Below, piece by piece: positions 7,364 to 13,323 of a stretch of 13,323 bases of DNA. A program made the position numbers and the translations under genes. Within the stretch, counting starts at the first letter, position 1. Every line of letters begins with the position of its first letter. The stretch lies in NCBI GenBank assembly GCA_018985235.1, contig JADGIG010000191.1:1-13323 (forward strand). Reading direction: 5' to 3'. The notes below the pieces were generated by a model that was not told the origin of the DNA, did not search any database, and was given only the letters and a program-made list of their open reading frames with translations. This stretch comes from Sanchytrium tribonematis (lineage: Eukaryota; Sanchytriomycota; Sanchytriomycetes; Sanchytriales; Sanchytriaceae).

Positions 7364-8346
7364 TTAAATAGATGGTGCAAGTAACTGCTTGTCACCATCT
7401 CTCCAATAAACAATTGTATCATTCCAATCAATTGTGTCGACGTAATTAACGACATTATCGTCATCGTTAATATCATCCATAACATCGTGTCCCTCAGTGG
7501 AATCTTTATAATATGGCATAATTCTTCGAATATTCACAGATTCCACTTCTCCATTTTCCTTTTCAATTTTAACACATTTCGACTTTTCAATTCAATAATT
7601 TTATAGGGTCAAAACCATCACTTAGAGAATTTGGTCTTTTTAATTGGATTTTTCAATAAAACCAAATTTCCAACATTGTACTTGTGATCAATTCTGTTTG
7701 CATTTTCTTGATTTAAATTGTACAATTTCAATTTCTTATTATCAACATTTTTCTTAGTTATTGGCAAAGAGGGTAAAACCATATCCATTCCAAACACTGC
7801 ATTTCCTGGCGTGGTGCCTATACTTGAATGGTAACTAGATCTCATAATCCAGCTAATGGCTGGTAAATGTAGATGCCAATTAGTCAACCCCTTTGTCCTT
7901 AAATGTTCATTTACAAATCCATGACTTCTTTCACAAATTGAGTTGTATTGGGGATTGCAGCTTGTGGTGTACATGTGACTTATCTCAAAACTTTTCAACA
8001 ATTCTTCAAATTCATTCCCTAAAAAGTTGGAACCTTGATCTGTGATGACAAACTTCGGGCGAGGGTATTTGCAAATCCAATTCTGATCAAACATTTTAGC
8101 AACAGTTTTCCCAGTAGTCTCTTTAAGCGTGATGAGTTCTACTAGTTTAATTTTAATGTCTATAATGCTCAAAATATACTTGAATTCATTTCCATCTGCA
8201 TTTTCAATGTCTTCTTCTGTCAAATCTTCATCACTTATAATTGAACCAATGATATCATAAGCAACTACTTGTAAATTGCCGATATTTTTATCAATATCCC
8301 CTAATGGGGTTTTTTGGATTGTTGCAATAACATCAAGTTTTGTATT
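7364..8346 (-). pseudogene. Ty3/gypsy-type integrase with C-terminal pol tail
   Basis: Reading the minus strand, the frame opens after TAG 8349-8347 and shows the whole retroviral-type integrase core. First Asp in QVVAYDIIGSI (codon 8256-8254), then YILSIIDIKIKLVELI, the second Asp in FVITDQGSNF, and Glu in NPQYNSICERSHG exactly 36 residues later (DD35E). Then come WIMRSSYHSSIGTTPG and AVFGMDMVLP. A pol tail follows: YNVGNLVLLKNP, TGA at 7620-7618, a second TGA, PYKIIELKSRNVLKLKR, a frameshift near 7560, then VESVNIRRIMPYYKDS and an acidic end at TAA 7366-7364. All three catalytic residues remain, but the N-terminal HHCC zinc finger is cut off at 8346. Neither reverse transcriptase nor an LTR is seen beside it. 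The 'NIRR-x-x-P-Y' tail and 'FG-x-DM' motif recall gypsy lineages common in plankton and protists. Confidence 0.8.
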
Positions 8347-8458
8347 CTAATCGATAAAAAACTATAGTAAAAAAAAGGTGAAGCAATTACTTGATATTTT
8401 AACGGTATGATAGTAATGGCTATCTACACTAACTGGGATATATCCTCAATGTCAGATA

Positions 8459-8478
8459 AAGTCCCCCGTGCGGGACTT
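8459..8478. repeat. GC-rich hairpin
   Basis: AAGTCCC (8459-8465) and GGGACTT (8472-8478) form a perfect 7-bp stem around a 6-base loop, in otherwise AT-rich DNA. GGGACTTGAGT (8472-8482) can instead pair with ACTCAACTCCC (8501-8511) with one mismatch. A run of eight C follows at 8509-8516. No protein-coding signal covers it. It lies between the integrase and the pogo fragment. Confidence 0.6.
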
Positions 8479-8569
8479 GAGTGAGTAATTACGAAAGTAT
8501 ACTCAACTCCCCCCCCATATTTTCAGAATGTCAATAACTAATTACTTAATTCATATATTTATTTTATTT

Positions 8570-9098
8570 TCACCAGTTAAAATTAATGGTTTCTTGTGAT
8601 TCAAATCGAGGAACATTTACATCAAAAATTTTCTCATCTTCATCAAATTGTGCAGTTTCAAACTCTTCTGCAGTCATTGAGTATGTTGTTCCATTTAATA
8701 ATGCATTTACAACATTAGACCAAACTGAAATGTGCTCAAATGATGCAATAAACTGTTTTTTCAATAATCTCAGGAGTCACTTTTGCCCATTCACAGGCAA
8801 TCCAGTCTCTTAATTTTACAATTCCTGGTTTTTGGAAGACTTTTGGTTTGTTTCGGTTTGCTTGAAATTCATCAACTTGTTCCTCATAGAAGTTTAAAAT
8901 TGATTTTCGAATTCTTGCTTTAAAACTCTTAATCAAACCAACTTCTGCAAGTTGACAATAACCTATTGTTCCTGCTGGAACTTTAATAACTTCAATTTTC
9001 TTATTCTGGAAGTATGATTCAATTTCTGATCTAAGGTTACAACATCTAGTAACTAGTATTAGTAATTAATTGACTTTTTCAGAATTTAGAAAACTGGT
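8570..9098 (-). pseudogene. pogo/Tigger-type (DDE_1) transposase, C-terminal half
   Basis: The minus-strand frame reads SFLNSEKVN, TAA (about 9076), LLILVTRCCNLRSEIES, KKIEVIKVPAGTIGYCQL, AEVGLIKSFKARIRKSI, a long helix (NFYEEQVDEFQANRNK), LRDWIACEWAKVTPEIIEK, and after a frameshift near 8740-8760 ASFEHISVW and an acidic tail ending FNW at 8570. This order matches the DDE_1 superfamily: 'LLxLD' strand, hydrophobic strand plus 'P-x-x-T-x-x-x-Q-x-x-D-V-G-x-x-K-x-x-K', then the 'W-x-x-V-T-x-E-x-I-x-x-x-F' helix. The Asp of the LLILD strand appears as Val, and the Asp after the QPL-type motif as Glu (QLAEVG), so this copy is very likely inactive. The N-terminal DNA-binding and first catalytic parts are absent. 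Confidence 0.65.
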
Positions 9099-9145
9099 TA
9101 CTAGATATTTACGTCAAAATACTACTTAATATCTAGTAACCAGTT
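9092..9145. repeat. Perfect 18-bp inverted repeat (hairpin)
   Basis: AACTGGTTACTAGATATT (9092-9109) and AATATCTAGTAACCAGTT (9128-9145) are exact reverse complements around an 18-base spacer. The left arm touches the upstream end of the pogo-type coding trace. Confidence 0.85.
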
Positions 9146-9228
9146 ACCATATATGAACAAATGAATTTTTAAAATCCATATAATTTTTTTTTTCTCACTC
9201 ACTAGCTTGTTAACCTTATACATCATTT

Positions 9229-9387
9229 TTAACTTAAATTTGTCATTTGATAATCTGTTGCTGTACTTGTGTTTGATATAAGTTGTAACTGAAACGATTG
9301 TTCATTGGCAATTGTCACACCACTAATAGAATCAAGCTTAATTTTTAATTTCAAAATTCTGGGAAATATTTCAAATATCAGATGAGA
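9229..9387 (-). pseudogene. Short unrecognised coding trace
   Basis: A 52-codon open stretch without an ATG at its start reads PRILKLKIKLDSISGVTIA, then NEQSFQLQLISN, ending at TAA 9231-9229. The alternating beta-type composition looks more like protein than the surrounding sequence. It lies inside the outer inverted repeat. No family is recognised, and chance cannot be excluded. Confidence 0.2.
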
Positions 9388-9645
9388 CTAATATTACTAT
9401 ATCAGTTACTAGATAATATCTAGTATTTGATGTTTATTTATTTGAGAAACAAATCAATCTTGATTTATTTAGTTCAGTTCAAGAAAATATATTAGACAAT
9501 AGAATTACAGCATTTATGAATCATTTCAACCTGCATTAATTGTCTATAGGTGTTTGATGTAGTCATTGACTATTAAAAACCCCTTTAATAAATCTTCTTC
9601 TTCTTCTTTCGAATTGTAAACAGTACCGAAATTTCTCTATATCGA

Positions 9646-10004
9646 TTAATTTTTGATGTAGTCGGAGTTTTGGGAACTTATTGTAATGTATCCAAATTGT
9701 TCCGGACAGTAGCCAGTATTCAACATTATTTGTAAAACATATTTTAGAATCGATCTCAAAGTATTGCCGTCATACTTAACAGCCTCATCAATGATATTGC
9801 CTGATGTTAATTTAGAAGTTGACATTTGATATTTTCAGTCGGTCCTTTAGGAATTTCAGATGCTTGATAGACTGATTGGGAATTTTTTGAGTATTTCCAT
9901 TTGGGAAGACCATGGATGTAGATAAAATGAAAGCCGATTTTATATTTTTGTTTGTGATTAATCTGATCTTGTTTCTCTTCATCAGTGGATTGATTACTTA
10001 TCAC
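9646..10004 (-). pseudogene. Unrecognised small protein, probably one frameshifted gene
   Basis: A 65-codon minus-strand frame (10004-9807; EEKQDQINHKQKYKIGF, then PKWKYSKNSQSVYQASEIP) ends just where a second frame takes over: ATG 9825-9823, MSTSKLTSGNIIDEAVKYDG, then LKYVLQIMLNTGYCPEQFG, to TAA 9648-9646 (59 codons). The 19-base overlap and continuous hydrophilic-then-globular character suggest a single gene with one frameshift near 9820. Alternatively the 59-codon ORF is a separate small gene. No domain is recognised. Confidence 0.35.
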
Positions 10005-10040
10005 TTTTACAACTCACACTTTTACAATTCAGATATTTCT

Positions 10041-10397
10041 TTATCTGGAACATTCTCTTATGTTTCGTGATTTGCAATTGTTTTTGGGGATCTGTTTCTT
10101 CTTTTGTTGCAGTAGTTGATCTATAGGACTTAAATGAGGTTTGAAAATGGTGGTTTTCATTTCATTGATAGATTTTGGATGATTTTTATGTTGTTTATTA
10201 ATCTGATTGTTAATTTGAGATGATTTAATAGTAGTGGATGTCTTAAATGAATAATTTTGATTGTATTTTGTTGATTTGGTGAAAATATCAAACGATTTTA
10301 TGGTTTTTAAAATGGTTAAATGTTTAGTCATCCCTCCGTTGTTGAAGATTAAAAAACCTTCAATCCAAAAAAGAGTAATCAAGCGTAAAGCTTGCAA
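10041..10397 (-). pseudogene. Lysine/asparagine-rich low-complexity ORF
   Basis: An open frame of 118 codons, polar and low in complexity (KHLTILKTIKSF, SSQINNQINKQHKNHPK, QLLQQKKKQIPKN). It lies just upstream, in coding sense, of the small protein at 9646-10004 and could be its disordered N-terminal part after a frameshift near 10005-10040. The composition is what AT-rich DNA gives for disordered regions, so it may be chance. Confidence 0.25.
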
Positions 10398-10592
10398 TTA
10401 ATCTTGACAACGTTAAATCAACTGACGAACTCTCAATGGGTCAATACCAAGAAAACATTCATAAACATTTTGTATTTGTTAAGAAGTAATTTAAATTTTT
10501 TGCTAAAGGAAAATGAACAGAGCCTGATAAATCAACGATTTACAACGAGCTTTGAATGGGGCTGCACTAATGAGATTTATTTCTTTCGAACC

Positions 10593-11640
10593 TCAGCAAA
10601 CTTTGGTAAACGTCATGCAACTGATCAGTCCCGTTGTGAGATGCTTCATATATTTGGTCCTCATTCTTATTCCGGATTTACTCCAATCTTTTGGAATATG
10701 CCCAGCGAAGTATGAAACAAAAAAGAGATTATTTATTATAGATATGGAATTTGTTGGCAAATATTTAATTACCATTGCTGGAACTATATTACCACAGGCT
10801 TTTTTTGGACATTGATGTGCCTTAATTCAAATTTGATTTTTTTACGAGTAAAGAGTCTCGTAATATCCTGTTTTGTTTGTGCTTTTTCTTCCGTGGTCAA
10901 TACATGTTGATTACAATTATGTCTAGTATATTTAAAGTGATTGGCTTGATGTTCTATCACATCTTTGAGATTAGAAAAAAAGCATTTATTTTATTGGTGT
11001 TATTCTTTATTGTACACAACATTATTTGCAAGATCATTCAGTATTATAAGTTGTTCCTGATAGGTTTTTCTTTCAGCAAATTTGTTGTATTCTGTTGCTA
11101 ATTGTCTAATTTGACTTATTAGTAGCATTTTGCGACTTTTGGTAAATACTTCTTGAATATTTTTTTTGTTTAATCTTTATAAATTAACTAATATTTAGTG
11201 CGAGTAGAATGAGGAGAATGTGGCTTATTATTAATAATACCAAGAGTTGTTCTTTCTGCTGTTAAAATGCAGTTTTTAAATGTAGTATTTATTAGACCGG
11301 GATTTGAATCGTCAAGTAGAAGATCAGATTGTTTTGTAATTAAATCATGTAAAGCAACTCGGATTTTTTTGGAAAATGCATAAACTTTCAATTTCACAAT
11401 TAAGGAGTGGGGATTCAAATTTAATTGTTATTGGAAAGTGGTCACTTGTATAAATATCGTCATGATGTAATTATTTTCCTTAGTAATCGATGAAGGACTG
11501 TCATGACCATGTTTGCACTTGTAAAGAATCTCTATGAGATCCTCAATAAATTCATTTTGTACCAACTGAATGATTTGAAGTAATTTTTCCACCTTTAAGT
11601 CATGCTTTGTGGATGATAATATCAAAACTTGTAGCCATCA
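10593..11640 (-). pseudogene. LINE ORF2 relic: endonuclease C-terminus through start of reverse transcriptase
   Basis: In minus-strand order: a frame with IYTSDHFPITIKFESP (SDHFPI at 11446-11429), the final Asp-His motif of LINE endonucleases. A shift leads to VKLKVYAFSKKIRVALHDL and NTTFKNCILTAERTTLG, the helices that follow that motif. A charged helical linker follows (LLISQIRQLATEYNKFAERK near 11070, then SNLKDVIEHQANHF). Finally come FAGHIPKDWSKSG and TTGLISCMTFTKVC (10593-10775), which fit the 'G-x-x-P-x-x-W-K' and 'R-P-I-S-L-L-S-x-x-x-K' start of the LINE reverse transcriptase. Each piece is separated by stops or frameshifts; the polymerase palm with its YxDD is absent. The correct order over 1 kb is the main support. 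Confidence 0.5.
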
Positions 11641-12250
11641 AGTGGATGGGATAGAGAAAGTATTTATTAAAGAGCTTATTGCCTAATTTGCTAATTATTA
11701 GCTAACAATTTGCCAATATGGCTAAATAAGTATATTTGCATCCAATAGAGAATACAAAAAAGTTGTTTTGATTTAAATGAGAAGTGTAACTATTTTTTAA
11801 TTTATTTGGCATGTAAGAGGTGAAATTTGTTTTGATTTAAATGAGAAGTGTAATTCAAAATTTTCAAGATTCAAAGAACTATTTTTTGATTTATTCGGAA
11901 TGTAAGGGTTGAGATTTGGTAGATTATCATAGTAAGCTTTCATTTTTTATCTTTGTAGTAGATTTTTCTGGACTATTTAAATAGTTTACTATTTGCCCCA
12001 ACTTTTAGCATGTTACCACGGCATAAAATTGTAAAATTCCGGAAATTTACATAAGGACTGAAATTTTTTTTTATGAGCAAATTCTATTTATTGCCCAGTA
12101 TGAATTGCTGTTTGACTCAAAAGTGCATCTCAAGGTGTTCTCTAGTACACGTTGAACCAATATTCTGTCACACCTTCGTACACTTTGGAAATCGAGAATA
12201 AAGTGAAAAAATAAATACAATTTGTGGTGTTTATAAAAGATAGGGATCAA
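11640..12250. other. AT-rich region without a supportable gene
   Basis: No recognisable coding signal. The stretch contains a 13-bp palindrome (GCTAATTATTAGC, 11690-11702) and the tandem duplication listed separately. A 73-codon minus-strand frame (12292-12071) shows no domain and is taken as chance. Confidence 0.4.
11763..11916. repeat. Tandem duplication with an internal indel
   Basis: Copy 1 (11763-11826) and copy 2 (11827-11916) both begin TTGTTTTGATTTAAATGAGA and both contain ACTATTTTTT followed by GATTTATT- or AATTTATT-type sequence and a GGAATGTAAG or GGCATGTAAG end. Copy 2 holds about 26 extra bases in the middle. The duplication is local and noncoding. Confidence 0.8.
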
Positions 12251-12252
12251 AC

Positions 12253-12640
12253 GTGAGTAATGACGCCGTTGCAACTCATCCGAGAAGTGCAATAAATGTT
12301 ACTAATTATTTTGAGAGTTCTGACAGTGAAGTTCGTAGCTATTTAAAAAAGATATATAAAGTGGCAATTTTGGCGCCGAAGGTAAAACTCTTTAAATGTA
12401 AAATTCGGGGTCGTAAAATGCTCCAAATAAAAGCAATGTTCAAGAGCTTTCAAATTCTTCTATTAAAGATCGATCAAATGATTTCAAAACTGACTATACA
12501 AGCTTTGTGGCGTTTATGAAAGAAAATAAGATTGTTTAGCGTTGACCAATTCGATATGTTTTAAAGAACATCAAAAAATTGAGAGACATAATTTTGGTAA
12601 TGAAATACTTGCTGCGATTTATAAATATCGATCCGATGTG
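12253..12640 (+). pseudogene. Unrecognised plus-strand coding trace
   Basis: A frame starting near 12253 reads AINVTNYFESSDSEVRSYLK and KKIYKVAILAPKV. Past a probable frameshift near 12410 a neighbouring frame continues with NVQELSNSSIKDRSNDFKTD and YTSFVAFMKENKIV before stops at 12536. The polar, helix-rich composition suggests a protein remnant, but no family is recognised. Confidence 0.25.
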
Positions 12641-12735
12641 CTTTTAGCTAGATCTCAGAAGCTGATGAAAGGATGCATGTTTTGGGGATGTTTTCTTTTC
12701 AAGGCAAAGGCCCATTAGCAACTTTTGACGGTTGA
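12530..12735 (+). pseudogene. Possible Tc1/mariner transposase fragment
   Basis: A 62-codon frame (12530-12718) contains KLMKGCMFWGCF at 12665-12694. A neighbouring frame continues with FQGKGPLATFDG to TGA 12733-12735. Across one frameshift this gives the Tc1/mariner hallmark 'V-M-F/V-W-G-C-F ... G-x-G-P-L-x-x-x-D/E-G' with correct spacing. The flanking residues do not show the family's other motifs (catalytic Asp upstream, 'DNAPxH' downstream), so the call rests on one motif and a presumed shift. Confidence 0.35.
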
Positions 12736-13072
12736 GTGATTGTAGCAGATTATCATTAGTTCCTGAGTTAGATGCCTCTAAAGGTAATTTTAACCTTATT
12801 TTCACGCATGATAATAGGGTTATTAATTGATACTGTACTGTATGCTCAATCCAAAAGAAAAACAAAACTACTATGAGCCAAAAGAATATTTCCAACCTAC
12901 TATGAACAACATTAAAAAAATGAGGAAAATTTATTTTTATTTCTTTAATAAACTAAATTTTCACACCTTCAATAGCTCAGACCCTTTTGTTTTAAAAAAG
13001 GTGTGTTGCATCACACTCTTGACACCGTGTTGAAACATTTCTCCTGCCAGACATGAGCGTCCAAATCATTTA
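12736..13072. other. AT-rich region without a recognisable gene
   Basis: Open stretches remain on the plus strand (for example LSDCSRLSLVPELDASKG near 12731-12784, and SQKNISNLL near 12880), which could be further coding residue of the preceding relic, but no domain can be named. Confidence 0.3.
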
Positions 13073-13323
13073 TTAGTTACTAGTCCCCACCATTATTTCC
13101 AATATCCACTTTAGATTTCTTGTTAAAATAGATTCTGGTGTGATATGTATTAGTGTGTTTGGCATACAAATACAATTCACAAAATATTCAGTTAAAATTG
13201 GAATAGATCTACTTTTTCCATAAAGCAGTACATACATCCGCCCTTCATGACACAAGGAGATCTCCCAGTCACTGCATCGTCTTCGACCCAAAATGGCAGT
13301 CACGCTCCTGTATCCAACAAAAC
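13073..13323 (-). pseudogene. Probable retropepsin (aspartic protease) of an LTR retroelement, partial
   Basis: At the right edge the minus strand reads VLLDTGA followed by TGA. The neighbouring frame continues without loss with VTAILGRRRC, so one shift at about 13302 joins the active-site motif D-T-G-A to a V-T-A-I tail, as in retroviral-type proteases. Further on come YGKSRSIPILTEYFVNC (strands around the flap exit) and ESILTRNLKWILEIMVG, which resembles the 'I-L-G-x-D-F-L-x-x-x-x-x-x-L-D-x-x-x-G' end of retropepsins, with the GLD part degraded. The frame ends at TAA 13075-13073. It is on the same strand as the integrase at 7364-8346 and in pol order, but 4.7 kb away with no reverse transcriptase between. 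The upstream gag part lies outside the window. Confidence 0.42.

Larger units (their letters stand above)
9044..9414. repeat. Outer inverted repeat pair enclosing the hairpin; MITE-like candidate
   Basis: ATCTAGTAACTAGTATTAGT (9044 on) and ATTACTATATCAGTTACTAG (9393 on, ending GAT at 9414) are inverted copies with an 11-bp perfect end (ATCTAGTAACT) and mostly matching inner parts, about 370 bp apart. With the 18-bp inner pair this gives four copies of the CTAGTAAC core. No clear target-site duplication is seen. The left arm overlaps transposase-like coding sequence, so the mobile-element reading is tentative. Confidence 0.35.

Noticed and set aside
7300-7364. Possible LTR start just after the integrase tail
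   Set aside because: No convincing polypurine tract, TG...CA ends or matching second LTR in the window.
9594-9608. (CTT)5 microsatellite
   Set aside because: Real but very short; no functional meaning can be given.
10392-10815. Overlapping plus-strand ORFs with hydrophobic stretches
   Set aside because: They lie opposite the minus-strand LINE reverse transcriptase motifs, and the minus-strand reading explains the region better.
10877-11101. Plus-strand ORF that looks like a membrane protein (FILLVLFFIVHNIIC)
   Set aside because: The opposite strand carries a charged helical coding trace of the LINE linker; the hydrophobic plus frame is its AT-rich shadow.
1-13323. CRISPR arrays, tRNA or rRNA genes, bacterial promoters or operons
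   Set aside because: No spaced repeats, cloverleaf or rRNA core sequences were seen, and the gene content is eukaryotic.

Overview
This is a strongly AT-rich eukaryotic window. It has no bacterial-style operons or ribosome binding sites. What can be read is a dense graveyard of different eukaryotic mobile elements: non-LTR (LINE-type) retroelements, Ty3/gypsy-type LTR retroelement pieces, a PIF/Harbinger DNA transposon, a pogo/Tigger-type transposase and a possible Tc1/mariner piece. Nearly all carry stops and frameshifts. The mix suits an invertebrate or a transposon-rich protist or fungus. I cannot name the organism from the sequence, and I see no intact host gene and no RNA gene.

Layout. 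1-424 (minus): an uninterrupted, edge-truncated RuvC-fold (poxvirus A22/CCE1-like) Holliday-junction resolvase. 425-2266: AT-rich, no supported gene. 2267-2779 (minus): two unrecognised coding remnants. 3046-4203 (minus): a broken gene holding a ubiquitin-like domain that ends in RIRGG, followed by what looks like the start of a LINE endonuclease. 4219-4925: a compressed Harbinger relic, transposase C-terminus (plus) tail to tail with a coiled-coil, Myb-partner-like ORF (minus). 4895-6516 (plus): a long broken unknown gene ending in a second ubiquitin-like domain. It runs into a 36/37-bp minisatellite (6517-6691), a proline-rich coding trace, and then a LINE endonuclease C-terminus (6923-7311). 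7364-8346 (minus): gypsy-type integrase. 8570-9098 (minus): pogo-type transposase C-terminus. 9044-9414: a cluster of inverted CTAGTAAC motifs. 9646-10397 (minus): unrecognised remnants. 10593-11640 (minus): LINE endonuclease C-terminus to the start of the reverse transcriptase. 11763-11916: a tandem duplication. 12253-12732 (plus): weak coding traces, including a Tc1/mariner-like motif. 13073-13323 (minus): probable retropepsin, cut by the window edge.

Main idea to test. Two separate, differently oriented broken genes each carry a ubiquitin-like domain, and in both cases LINE endonuclease-like sequence lies downstream on the same strand. This suggests a LINE-type retroelement family whose first protein, or the region just before its endonuclease, contains a ubiquitin-like module. 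The resolvase at the left edge is the only sizeable frame that is both recognisable and unbroken, so it may be young or functional.
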